Assembly (NCBI GenBank): GCA_963921935.1
Contig: OY998176.1
Location: forward strand, 83,678,960-83,742,959
Origin: Galeruca laticollis
Lineage: Eukaryota; Arthropoda; Insecta; Coleoptera; Chrysomelidae
DNA: 64,000 bases
Reading direction: 5' to 3'
Shown here: piece after piece, positions 33,266 to 44,166 of the stretch
How the letters are laid out: each line of letters opens with the position of its first letter
How positions within the stretch are numbered: the stretch's first letter is position 1
Translations under genes and position numbers: made by a program
The notes under the pieces: generated by a model
The model's input: only the letters and a program-made list of their open reading frames with translations
Told to the model about the DNA's origin: nothing
Database searches by the model: none

Positions 33266-33531
33266 ATCTCTACTTAATACAATGATGATCATAGTGTAGG
33301 GTGAATTTGTTAACAATTAATTGTCTGTTTAATAGCGACAGAGTTTTTTTTATGAAGCCAAGAGGTCCATCGTTGGCGCATATGTGCCTATGTCGACCCC
33401 CCAAAAAAATAAAACAAATATAATTATTTTAAAAGGCTTATTAAACAAAATTATCGTTGTACCAAGAACAAAGTAACATTGAATAAACGAAAAATGTTTT
33501 TTTTGCTTTAACAAAACAGAAAAAACCAAGA

Positions 33532-34740
33532 TTAAATGCATAATTCACAAATGAATGATTTGCAACGATAGCTGACATCAGCGCACTCATTGTGGCACCA
33601 AGATTGACAGTTCGGACAACGAATCCACTTTTGTCTAGCTCGTGATTGAGAGTATAGCTCATTGCTGTAAATGCAGCTAGCGTCAGAGTCGTCTTCTTCT
33701 TGTCCTAAATATTCTTCTAAGATGGATTCATCATTAGAATTGTCGTAATTTGAAATGACAAGTTGGCGTTTAACTGCCCAGCTTTGTTGTTTCCTTAGTT
33801 TCATTTCCTTTTCAATCACTTTTACTTTAAGTTCATGAATTTCTAGTGTTGAATTCAAATGACCAGTTTTCTCACGTTTTCTGGCTTTTATTCCATGAAT
33901 ACCAATAGCTACAGCTTCGGGAGGAGGTAAAATTTCTCTCACAGAGATGTCAAGAACTGATTATGAAGACAAGTTATGACCAGATGTACTTGGTTAATCT
34001 TGAACCTCTAATTCCATTTGGTTTTCGTTGATGACAGCTGGATTCTCGGAAATCTGCTTATCAGTTGCTAAAGCTGGTTTAAACTGCCAGTCCTCAAAAA
34101 TATGGGGATTGAAAAAATGGATGCCAGTCTTTTTAAACGAGTTTATTGAATTTGATGGTACAGCACTTTACAAATAGACTTGATTGAGAAGACTATTTTA
34201 AATTGAGTCACTGCCTTTCCCGGGGTTTGACGCAGCCATAATTGGATTTCTTGATTAAAATAGGTATGAAGAGGACGAAAGAATCCAATGGTTGAACGTG
34301 ATGAGAGCAGTATGCAGGAAAGCAAAATACAATTACACCATTTTCTTTCGCAAACTGCAGAGATTCAAGACTTTTATGGCTACTGTGGCCATCAAGTAGT
34401 AAAAGCACCTTATTCTGATTAGAAGCTTTAGCGTACCTTACGAAAAGCTTTAACCATTTACAAAAAAATTTCGCTGGTCATCCAACCTTTTTCTTGTGTA
34501 AAAGCTATGCTACCAGCCGGAGCATCATTCATAAGTTCATCGTTAACTCTTTGACGAGGGTAAATAAGAACAGGAGAAACGTAATTGCCTGTGGCATTCA
34601 TTACGCACACTACAGTTACGTGTTGCCCACGCTCGGCACTACTAAGCGCACCAACTTGCTTGCGACCTTTCGCTGCGTAAATTTTCTGGCACTTCTTTTG
34701 GACCGCAGTCAAACCTGACTCGTCCATATTGTGTATATTT
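33532..34740 (-). pseudogene. pogo transposase, DDE domain and C-terminal zinc finger
   Basis: After a stop at 34740 the frame resumes MDESGLTAVQKK (first Asp), VTVVCVMNATGNYVSPVLIY, then after a break LLLLDGHSSHKSLESLQFAK (second Asp), HHVQPLD (third Asp) and EIQLWLRQTPGKAVTQF in another frame. The C-terminal 136-codon ORF ends with a PHD/zinc-binding module, WIRCPNCQSWCHNEC...C..C. The DDD triad with QPLD is that of pogo/Tigger. There are at least three frame breaks. Confidence 0.85.
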
Positions 34741-35246
34741 TAGGCGAGAAACTTGTGTTTCTCCATAATATTAGCTAGTGCATTAAAATAGGCTTCGATA
34801 TTAGGCTTGTTAAAAGCCTCGGCTCTAGCTGATGATGTACTTTCTGGGCTCCTCAAAGATATTCGTGGATTGCGCTTCAGAAATCCCCTGACCCATTTCC
34901 AACCTGCCTTTTTTATTTCGCGATTAAAACCATGTTCTATTTTATTTTTTTCGGTTACTTCAAATACCATTCGTCGCAAATCTTTGAACGTTAGTCCAAA
35001 AAAACGTGTTTCCATATAAATGATATGACTCGCAATCTCCTGTTCGATGCTTTTAGAGAAAATTGCTCTTCGACCTCCCAAATCACCCTTAAAACTATCC
35101 TGTTTAGCCAGACGTATTCGCAAGGTTGTTTTGGTAACACTAAACGTCCTTGCTGCCAACTTATAGCCCATATTGTGGTTTTGAACATTGAGCATAGCTT
35201 CTTGCATGTCATCCTCAACCCATTGCTGCCTCTTCTTAAATGCCAT
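34740..35246 (-). pseudogene. pogo transposase, N-terminal HTH/CENP-B DNA-binding part
   Basis: The 168-aa ORF begins MAFKKRQQWVEDDMQEAMLN (Psq-type helix-turn-helix: GYKLAARTFSVTKTTLRIRL), followed by a CENP-B-type second HTH (AGWKWVRGFLKRNPRISLRS). It terminates at a TAA just before NIHNMDESG, where the catalytic domain should continue, so one nonsense codon separates the two halves. Confidence 0.85.
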
Positions 35247-35325
35247 GCCTGCAAAACCAAGAAAAACATTATTAAAATAGTGTAACTAATGCATTGTCAA
35301 TGATGGACCCCTGGTACATCATAAG

Positions 35326-35860
35326 ACATAGTTCAAGGGTCCGTCATAGGCAATAAGACATAATTCACTAAAAAATGCCAAGCTCTTTTATTATTTGCTA
35401 TAACCTCAATTTGTGCCCGACAGTCAACATGAAACGGTCACCACTGTAATAACCGCTATGGTCGTTTAGAGTTCACAGCCCTCCGTTACCTGTGTATGAC
35501 AACCTTTGGATCCCTATTTCCTTGAATTTTGCAGCGTGCTGTCACCAGTGCCGTATGGCACAATTAGACCCAGGAATCCCCCAGTGGGTAACCTCGGTGG
35601 AGGTGGTTTCCTGGTACGAGCGGACAAGGTCTCCGTGGGGCCTCTTGGGCTTATACAATGTGCCAAGCCTGAGTTCTAAGGTAGGTCGCGTCAACCCGTT
35701 CAAACTCCGAAGGTAGGGGTTGTTGATAAAGGAAACAGACTGGGTGGATAATATGTACATATATATTACAAACAAAATAATTAAGTACAGTAATTCAACC
35801 CTGGTTTGGACAAAATAAAAGTTACTCGGGGGAGAATGTCCCGGTACAATACATTAGAAA
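35326..35860. other. Unassigned GC-richer segment
   Basis: 35480-35720 is less AT-rich than its surroundings and could be LTR or untranslated TE sequence. The ORF seen in it has no motif. Confidence 0.35.
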
Positions 35861-36290
35861 TTAATTAGGGAAAAACGTCTTTCATGTTCTGGAAGTAGTT
35901 TCTCCTTATTATGACAAAAGGAAAAGATGTCTTGCATATGACTATCTCTGTATAAGGTATGAGAAAAAATTAATATGACTCGGGCAAAACGTCTTCCATA
36001 ATCTGAAAGTAGTCTTTCCTGATTATGACATAAATGAAAGATATCTGGCGTATGAATATCCCTGTACTATCAGGACTAGTGCAAAAAGTCTTTCGAAATC
36101 TGAAGGTAATCTGACCTGGTTATGATATAAATAAGATATTTCTTACATATGAATATCCCTGTATAATATAAGAAAGTAACTATCAGGACTAGTGCAAAAA
36201 GTCTTTCGAAATCTGAAGGTAATCTGACCTGGTTATGATATAAATAATATATTTCTTACATATGAATATCCCTGTATAATCTTTAAACTC
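35861..36290. repeat. Tandem array of about 113-bp units
   Basis: About four units. The last two are nearly identical (period 113 bp: TATCAGGACTAGTGCAAAAA at 36068 and 36181), while the first two are diverged but share AAAACGTCTTYCAT, CTGAAAGTAGT and GAATATCCCTGTA. A short satellite or an internal repeat of an LTR. Confidence 0.85.
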
Positions 36291-36984
36291 CCTTGACTAA
36301 AATTTAGGGTTTCCCTGGATTATTAAATCGATTGTAAATCGTACTATTTCCTAAATATGTTACGTGAGGGGCTCAAATGTCAATAGTGCACTTACTATGA
36401 CCAGGAAATGTATCTTTGGACACCCAGGCAAATCAAATAAATGTCAATACGATATTTGTTCAAAAAAATAAATATAATGACAGAGAAAAAACTTAAGTTT
36501 TGAAATATCACAAATCACAACAAAACAATATCACTGTTCACGTACGGGCCGTCGAAGATGGGGGAGTGTCAGGCGATACGGTACCTGAGCACTCTGTGAG
36601 GGTTACTTCCTCACGGCCTCTGTTACCAAATTTTCTGCTATTTATTTCAGAAGATTTGGGACGCGGATTGTTATTAAAAACATCAACTGTAGTTGTGTTA
36701 ATTAATTTCCTTCGTGTTGCCCTTGTCTCATATTTTTTATTTTCTTAATTGAAGCTTAATTTTCAATTAATTTCTTTATACTAAGTTGCAAGATTTGTCT
36801 ATATTTTGATAAACAAACCATCCTGTGTTTTGTCATCGACCTTGTCGTTTGTGTAAATTGTTTGTTTAAATTCTTCTCTGTCTAGTTCAACTTATTAAAT
36901 TGAATTCGACTTATTCTATTATAAAGAAAATTATATCTATATAGGGTGTCCCTAAATTTCCCTTTGCCATATTTCGTGTTTATT
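36291..36984. other. Unassigned interval
   Basis: No recognised gene. Sequence at 36540-36620 is locally GC-richer. Confidence 0.35.
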
Positions 36985-37150
36985 ACATCATTAAGTCACT
37001 TGTTGGTCTAGCCAAAAATAATTATTAAATATCAGGTAGGCATCAAATGAAATTTAATTCTGACGTTGATATTAATTATCGAAACAATTGTCAAATTTCT
37101 TAGAATTTTTAATATTTTTTTAAATATAATGTGGAATTATCTCGAAATAG
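36985..37150 (+). repeat. PLE terminal repeat remnant (inverted copy)
   Basis: Reverse orientation relative to 22700-22900: GGTCTAGCCAAAAATAATT, ATCAGGTAGGCATCAAATGA and the hammerhead-like core. It has no adjoining PLE body. Confidence 0.75.
37060..37092 (+). ncRNA. Decayed hammerhead ribozyme copy
   Basis: CUGACGU replaces CUGACGA, so the invariant A9 is lost. Stem II GAUA/UAUC, GAAAC, AAUU and GUC are preserved. It is expected to be inactive. Confidence 0.65.
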
Positions 37151-37156
37151 TAAGTT

Positions 37157-37560
37157 TCATTTAAAACAGTAATATGAAAAATTTAAGTAATTTGTTCTTA
37201 AGATATTTATTGTTAATAATTTATATTCTAATAATTTTTTTATTTGACAGTAGTCAGTTTCAACATTTCCTTTTAAATTGTCCCTTGTGTGAGAATCAAA
37301 AAATATTCCGGTATCATCAATAAAGCTCAATATATGTCCTGAGAATCGCAATGAAAACAAATCATTTACATATATGTTGAATGGTACAGGGCCGAGTACA
37401 GTTCCTTGGGGTACACCAAATTCAACAGCTTTGCTATTACTGAATATATCATCTACTTTTACAGCTTGTCGACTGTTTGAAATATAGTTTTCAAAGAACA
37501 AGTTGTCTCGTATTTCAATGTTCAGTTATGGAATGTAAATTCACCTGTAGAAGCTAAATT
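37157..37560 (-). pseudogene. LINE reverse transcriptase palm fragment
   Basis: VEFGVPQGTVLGPVPFNIYV and ILSFIDDTGIFF are the VPQGS-LGP-LF and FADDT boxes of a LINE RT. The Ala before the catalytic DD is Ile here. The rest is missing. Confidence 0.8.
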
Positions 37561-37805
37561 GTTGAATATTATTATTTTATTTCAACGAGGTCGTTAGTCT
37601 GCTGTATCGGCATTACGAAATTTCTTTATTGATAACTACTCGTATAATCAATTCGTGGAGAATGACTTTGTATTTCATCTAAATGTTGTAAATTAATTTA
37701 AATTAAAAGTTTTTAAAAATACTAATTGTGGCTTCAAACTTATAAAGGTTCTCTAGTGATTTCAAACGTAGAGGATGACTAACACTACCAGAAGTCTTAG
37801 AAAGG

Positions 37806-38748
37806 TGTAACGGGTTGTTTTGACACCAAGACTGCCAACTCAATTTTTTTTAAAATATTAAACGATCATTAGATTTTTTATTGGATAACTTAACTATCAA
37901 TAATATAATATAAAAATTTACCTATTTGACATTTTTTTTGTAACACTTTACATATGCTTCTATAAGTATTTGTAGGTTGTGAAACTATGTTGATTAAACA
38001 TACCCCTATCTGAATGAGAAGTATGTGTAAGTTAATCAACTAATTTATTCTAACCTAATACTAGTAATGTGTTTTAGACTGCAAGTCAAGGAGTCCGATA
38101 TATCCGAACCCTAATAAGTTATAGCACTTATCAGCTAAAGCGGGCAGTTTTTCGGACTACTGTGGCTAACACCTCAAGATGATGTAACCAGAATAAAAAT
38201 CAGTAGTCCCACGGTTATTTATAACTACAGTAAAAACCAAAAGAGAGAGAAAAACCCCTTAATACCCCGAGAATGTAAGTTAAAGAAAATAAGTATGACT
38301 AAAAGTACTCTATTTACAGCGGCGCTCGTTTTTGTATCAGAGGATACAACTTACCAACTTACCCAGCAATCAATAGTGATTGATAATACAAAATTACTAT
38401 CAAGATGTTATGATATGTCGACTACAGCCTGCACCATTTCACCAGGAAGATGATGGCAGAGTAATCACTAAAACTCTGGGCTGACAGAAACAGATAACTA
38501 CAACAATACTTTTAGGAGACTTCTGTTAAAATCCATACATAAAAAAACGTTAGAAAAAAATCAACATAGCTTCACAACCTGCAAATACTTATAGAAGCAT
38601 ATGTAAAGTGCTACAAAAAAAATGTCAAATAGGTAAATTTTTATATTATATTATTGATAGTTAAGTTATCCAATAAAAAATCTAATGATCGTTTAATATT
38701 TTAAAAAAAATTGAGTTGGCAGTCTTGGTGTTAAAACAACTCGTTACA
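37806..38748 (-). repeat. 3' LTR of a gypsy element with roughly 190-bp inverted ends
   Basis: On the minus strand it begins TGTAACGAGTTG straight after a polypurine tract and ends CAACCCGTTACA. The first and last 190 bp (38748-38560 and 37806-37995) are reverse complements with only scattered mismatches. Contrary to ordinary LTRs, which have inverted ends of a few bases, this one can fold into a giant hairpin. No target duplication was resolved. Confidence 0.65.
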
Positions 38749-38762
38749 TTTCCCCCTTACTT
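38749..38762 (-). other. Polypurine tract of the gypsy element
   Basis: Minus strand GTAAGGGGGAAA lies between the integrase stop (38772-38774) and the LTR start TGTAACG, the expected plus-strand primer. Confidence 0.75.
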
Positions 38763-38771
38763 CAAGAAAAT

Positions 38772-39188
38772 TTACTCCAGTAAATTTTCATCAGCGCTAG
38801 CTGACTTCAAGTCCTTAGCGTGCTATACACCTTTACTAACACCATTGCCGTCCATTATCTCATACGTCCATGGAGATACCCTTTTCTTAATATAAAATGG
38901 CCCAATATATCTTGGTGCTAAGTTAGCTGTATAGTAGCGAGCTTTATCCGATAGTGGATAATTCTTCCGCCAAATCATCTGGTGTGGTAAAAACTGCTCA
39001 TCCCTTCTTCGTAAATCGTATCTTTGCTTGTTCTTGGCAGCCGCTCTTGCTATTCTATCTCGAACGTCCTTGAATAACTCGTTAAAGGCAGCGGATCGAG
39101 TGTCATAATTGACCTTTCCATCAACGAAAGAAGATTTTGGAAGAGGGTATTTATAAATACGCATTACTATAATTGAGAGATTCAGCAA
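38772..39188 (-). pseudogene. Gypsy integrase C-terminal fragment
   Basis: KVNYDTRSAAFNELFKDVRD, AAAKNKQRYDLRRRDEQFLP, MIWRKNYPLSDKARYYTANL, APRYIGPFYIKKRVSPWTYE: the post-catalytic and GPY/F-like end of gypsy integrases. A TAG near 38823 replaces the expected Trp of GVWH; the reading then continues HAKDLKSASADENLLE to the natural stop. Everything upstream of about 39160 is lost. Confidence 0.88.
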
Positions 39189-39189
39189 C

Positions 39190-40226
39190 TTTAGATGTTA
39201 AGGCCAGGATGGTGTCTTGCGTTGAAACTTTTACGTTGACAAATTTATTAAGATAAGATATTAAATGATTTTTAATAATTTTTTCAAATATTTTTGAAAC
39301 ATGCGGTCAGTAGTCTACTATAGAGATTATTTAAGTATATGACAACAATATGTTCATCGTTTATGTTTTGCGATTGCATTGTTGATTCGTGAATAGGATG
39401 CTTTCAACACGTAAAATACAACTACAACAAAAAATAATTGTTAGTTTTAAATCAGAAGCCAAGTCTGTATTCAACCAGCTTACTAGAAATAAAAGTAATA
39501 ATAATAATCTTGAGTGGATTAAATTGGATTCTCGAAGGTCAAGAACTCGGAAGAGTCATTAATAAAAAATAGAAAGAAGGCGCTGTCGTAATTAGAAGAT
39601 TCAATTAAAAGATCGTTAGTGTTATGTATAAAATTAGATTAGCATCGAAAAATATTGTAATTATGTTTAATGTGTGAAATAGTTCTTTGCGCGATAAAAA
39701 ACAATACCCATACACAAAGTGTTCCATTTCACCTAACTCAACGTATCTTTTACATAAAATCAAATATACAGGGTGCGGCAGATAAACGGTCAATTAGAAA
39801 TATCTCGAGAACTAAAGGTAACTGAATTATGAAAATTGGCATGAATAGGTTCTGAATAATGAGCTTTTTAATGAAAATATTTCCGTCACCATTCTACTTC
39901 CGGTTATACCGGAAGTTGCACATATATTTGCAATTTTTAATGAAAGACCCTGTATATATTTCAATTTTAGAAATATTTACGTTATTCTGAACATTTTTTG
40001 GTAATACTTCCCTATACCTATTTTGAACCGTTTTGAGTTGTAATGTTTTTTATATGACAATTTAACTCTTGTATAAAAAATCGCATATGCCACAGTGCAA
40101 TTGTCACTTTGACAGCGGCAAAAGTTAGCTTTAACTTTTACAGCGACAAATACACTAGTGGTTTTTTCACTTATTCATTTGTTCATCAATTATCGCGGTG
40201 TTGTTTACCAGAATAAATAGTTTGGC
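39190..40226. other. Non-coding interval with TE-end-like sequence
   Basis: 39765-39990 begins CAGGGTGCGGCAGATAAACG and ends near ACCCTGTATATATTTC, an arrangement common at the non-coding ends of insect DNA transposons (CAGGGTG/CACCCTG-like). No gene seen. Confidence 0.45.
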
Positions 40227-40520
40227 ATGTTTGTCAACAACTTATTGAATTTTCAAGAACTAACAATGAGTCGATTCGGTGTGTCTACGAACGCCGAAAT
40301 TAGTCAAATTGTTAATACCTGTGTGCCTATTAATACAGTTGCGACGCGATCATCAATCTGGCGACAATTTTTTACGTTTTGCGATGCAAAAAGATACGCA
40401 TTTGAGCCAGATACTTCCATCGAGAAATTGAATGTAATATTGCAAGATATGTTTCCAAATTTCTCATTCATTAAATTGTCCTGCCGAATTACACTCGAGG
40501 TTTGTATTGATATTGGGTAA
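40227..40520 (+). pseudogene. Crypton-like N-terminal exon
   Basis: The reading EISQIVNTCVPINTVATRSS, IWRQFFTFCDAKRYAF, SIEKLNVILQDMF resembles the N-terminal, SAM-like part of Crypton/integrase-type proteins of insects. The frame degenerates as it enters the palindromic MITE at 40499. No recombinase catalytic domain follows. Confidence 0.5.
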
Positions 40521-40692
40521 ATTTGTGTTGTTCAAATTCTAAACTGTTTCCTTTAGCAATTTGACTCGAATAACTGTCAACCTAAAAACACTCCACCTTC
40601 GGTGGTTAATAGTTGACAGTTATTCTCGTCAAATTGCTAGGAAACAGTTTCTCATTAAACAACCCAAATTTACCCGATAAAGTACAAACCAC
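40499..40692. mobile_element. Palindromic MITE
   Basis: About 80-bp inverted arms starting GGTTTGTATTGATATTGGGT and ending in the reverse complement (ACCCGATAAAGTACAAACC), with a central CCACCTTCGGTGG hairpin. 194 bp, no ORF. Confidence 0.85.
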
Positions 40693-40950
40693 TTGTGCAA
40701 TTATAAGTGAAAATTACACTTTTTTACCATGTACATAAAGTTCAATATCCTCTAATGTAATTTGAATAAAAGTTTAAATTTCGTAGGAACTATTTACCAC
40801 ATACTGCTTTATCGTTTACACTGTGAAGTTACCTCTTTTATTATACAGGGTGCTGTCAAAATTGGAATAAGAACGAAATCCACAATCTTCGCGCAATTCC
40901 TTTTTTTCAAATGGGACACCCTGTAAGTGATTATTTATTTTAGAAGAATA

Positions 40951-42390
40951 CGTTGCACACTATCGATACGTATTACTATTCCCTATACCTATCTCCTGCA
41001 GTTTTCAAATAAATCAGCTTTATACATTTTTGTCACAAAACATTAATTTATCAAGTCGCCTATGGAATATTCTGACAAATGTCACTTATTGTTAATGTTT
41101 AGTAGTCACCTTGTTGTATGCAGTTGTGTGAAAGGTATAATAATAGTTTACCTTTAATTTTCTCGACAAAATAATAATGGCACATTTAGGATATACAAAT
41201 GATGATTTTTTAAATTTAATTATGATTCACGGTGAGTATAACAGAATAGTATCCAGAACTTGCCGTGTGTTTGCTGTGAGATATCCTGAAAAGCCTCGAC
41301 CAAATCATAAAACTGTAAAACGTTTGCTGCACCACTGTTCTCAGTTTGGTCAGTTTAAAAGTAGAAGAAATAAGCCCAAGACCCATGTCGATAATGAGGA
41401 ATTACAAATAAACATCCTGGGATATTTTGCAGGTCATCCAAATTCATCCTTAAGGGAATGTGAGAATTTTAAAAAAACATTATTGGACCCCTTATTCGTA
41501 TACACTAGCTCAGCATTTACATTTTGGAGATTATGTAAGACGTGTAGAATTTTGTGAATGGATTTTAATTAAATGCCAAGAAGATGAAGATTTTACAAAA
41601 ACATTATTTGGTGTGATGAAGTTTACTAAAAATGGTTTGTTTAACCGCCATAACAGTCACTTCTGGAGTGACGAAAATCCTCAAGTCACATGGGATAGTA
41701 AATTTCAAGTGTCCTTTTCGTTTAATGTTTTTTGTGATGTGAAAAATAATTCGCTCTCAAGATTTATGACGAAAATTTGAACGGAGAGCGTTACTGCAAC
41801 ATCTTACGGCAAGTAATTGTACCAGCAATGCACGCTTCACCTAATAATGAGGCTAACGAAGTTTGGTTTCAACAACATGGTGCACCTGCTCACAATCTTC
41901 GAAAAGTAGGCACATTGCTTGATGAAATATTTAACGATAGATGGATAGCTAATAAAGGTCCGTTTCTCTGACCACCAAGATCCCCACAATTGTCACCATT
42001 AGACTACTATATTTGGGGATATGTTAAAAATAAGGTATTCTCTGAACCTGTCACTACTAAGGAAAATATGATAAACAAAGTCCTTCACGTTTTCAACGAA
42101 ATAGATGCAGAATCACTATCAAGAGCTACTAATGAAAATCTGATTATAAGAGTCCATAAATGTTTGGAAGTTGATGGGCTACATTTTGAACATTTGTTGC
42201 ATTAACAAGCTAGTGCCTTATTATCTTTGATAGTATCTGTATAATTGCTCAATGTTCAACTCAATAAATTGATACCACATAGCCTATAAAAAAATTATTT
42301 TTTTGTGACAAAAATGTATAAAGCTGATTTATTTGAAAACTGCAGGAGATAGGTATAGGAAATAGTACTACATATCGATAGTGGGAAACG
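40951..42390 (+). mobile_element. Tc1/mariner-type transposon (DUF4817 HTH family)
   Basis: About 90-bp inverted ends: left CGTTGCACACTATCGATACG through TTTTGTCACAAAA at 41040; right TTTTGTGACAAAAATG through GTGGGAAACG at 42390. TA duplications lie on both sides. It encloses a damaged transposase. Confidence 0.9.
41177..42205 (+). pseudogene. Tc1/mariner-type transposase with DUF4817-like HTH
   Basis: Start MAHLGYTNDDFLNLIMIHGE; HTH region CRVFAVRYPEKPRPNHKTVK; a frameshift at about 41500; then HFWSDENPQVTWDSKFQVSF (first Asp), a shift near 41777, NGERYCNILRQVIVPAMHA, WFQQHGAPAHNLRKVG and SPQLSPLDYYIWGYVKNKVF, ending HFEHLLH. The second catalytic Asp of the QDGAPAH box is His here (CAT for GAT). 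A TGA replaces Trp before PPRSP. Inactive copy. Confidence 0.88.
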
Positions 42391-42429
42391 TATAACATTT
42401 GTCAAGTTTCAAGTTACCATGGCTACTAT

Positions 42430-43620
42430 TTTGTATAGAAACCCTAACGTCACGGTTATCACGGTTCATTACGAGTCTGATTAATTTTGCTAGTATTAAA
42501 CCGTCGAATGCTTATTTCAGGTCGACAAATAGGATATGTAGGTCTATATTATGTTCCCAACATTTATCTATTGACTGAGTTAATATGCGAATAGCAACTA
42601 TCGTAGGAAGGTCTGTTAGCGTTACGCTTAAATATCAAGTTCAGGCAAGCCACAAGGTTGTTGACACTTTTAATTTAAAAAAGAAGAAGAGAGGTGACGT
42701 GTGACAGAGTTTTGAGTTAATTATTTTACCAAGTAAACGCTAAAAGGTCAACCTTTCCTAAACCCTTGTGGTCACCGTATGGTGCTTGCGCTAAAGTCAC
42801 CGATTCCACAAAATATTTTATGTTTGACACCTTATGTCAATGTTTTTATTTTATAGTTATATGCAATGTTTTGGGAGTGACAATCATCTGATCTTTTCTT
42901 TTTCAATAACAATTACTGTTATTGATTAAGCCAAGTTCATCTTTTTGAATCTTTGCAGTACTTTCTGTATATGAAAAGAAGATCCAAGTGAGCAGGGAAT
43001 AGAGAAGTTATAAATAGGACTGCTGTTGCTACAGATAAGGAGAACAAGACACAAAAACACCAAACAACATCAAATTTTGACCATGTCATTATTTTTAGAT
43101 TTTTTTTTTAAATAAACTTGAGAAAGTAATAATGTTCGTTATAATTTAGTGGTCAGACATCGGCCACTAAACACCGAACTGCGAGTACTTTTATAATCGG
43201 TTTCGGATCATCGAGGTTATCATTTTATAAGCAGTATTTAAGAGCATGATACCTCTGTAGTTTTCACACTCTGCTGGATTTCCCGTCTTATGTATTGTTT
43301 TCCATTCTGTTGGCATTATCTCTTCTTCTCATATTTTTAAAATTAAATTTCTTCGCCTACTTGCTTAATTAACTAGTTTTTTATTTGTCCAATGACTACG
43401 ACTTATCTGTATGACTTGGACACGAAATTCATCGAAATATGACAATTCTTCAGCTTTTGTGTGAACGTTTTCAGTAATATCCACTTCGGATGAACTTCTT
43501 TTTTCCTTATATAATTTTATGAAGTATTCTTCCCATTTTTTGCCGTCTATTGGGTTATTTCTTGTTTTCTTTTTGACATTATATTTCTTTTCTCTAGTTT
43601 TTTTTTGGTTTTTTATACTT
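42430..43620 (-). pseudogene. RTE-like LINE reverse transcriptase remnant
   Basis: Minus-strand pieces: PIDGKKWEEYFIKLYKE (43490-43560), MPTEWKTIHKTGNPAECENY followed by RGIMLLNTAYK (about 43230-43320), then QSIDKCWEHNIDLHILFVDL and AFDG (about 42500-42600). These are the region before the RT, fingers (C-x-NYRGI) and palm A box of RTE-type LINEs in the correct order. The segment between about 42630 and 43200 is unrecognisable. Confidence 0.65.
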
Positions 43621-44166
43621 ATAATATTGAGAAGAACTTGAAATTAATAATTATTCTTTTTAAAGTTCTAGTGAAAATTCATCAAGTTTAATACCTAAGA
43701 AAATTAAAATCTAATCGGATCAATTATTTTAAAAAGTCTTGGAAACTGAAAAAGAACAAACGTAAAAAAATAATGATAGAAAATTAGGAAAACAAAAAAA
43801 TCGATGTTTGGCATTAGTAGTCTCATTATGATGCAACCTAACGTCTATTTTTACCTACTGTCGCCATAGGCGTGCGCAGACTTTTTATTAGAGGGGGCAT
43901 TGATTCATTTGAGTATGCCTATTAAAAATGATAGTTAAGCAATAACGCTACCTTTTCTATAACGCCAAAGTCCATTGCAGGCTCATCGGCGAAATAAAAG
44001 AACGTCATTGCCCCATTTCTAATTAAAAGATTTAGTTGAAATTATAAGTAATAGAACAAAATATATTGAACCAAAAAATAAACTAGAAAAACAAAACGTA
44101 ACATTCGTAACAGTACATGGAATCCAGATTAAAAATATAGATACTGATCATATCCTATCAACTAAT

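Larger units (their letters stand above)
33345..35325 (-). mobile_element. pogo/Tigger-like DNA transposon
   Basis: Inverted ends: GGTCCATCGTTGGCGCAT near 33365 and, in reverse complement, GGTCCATCATTGACAATGC near 35310. The interior codes on the minus strand for a pogo transposase, damaged at several points. End positions are approximate. Confidence 0.75.
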
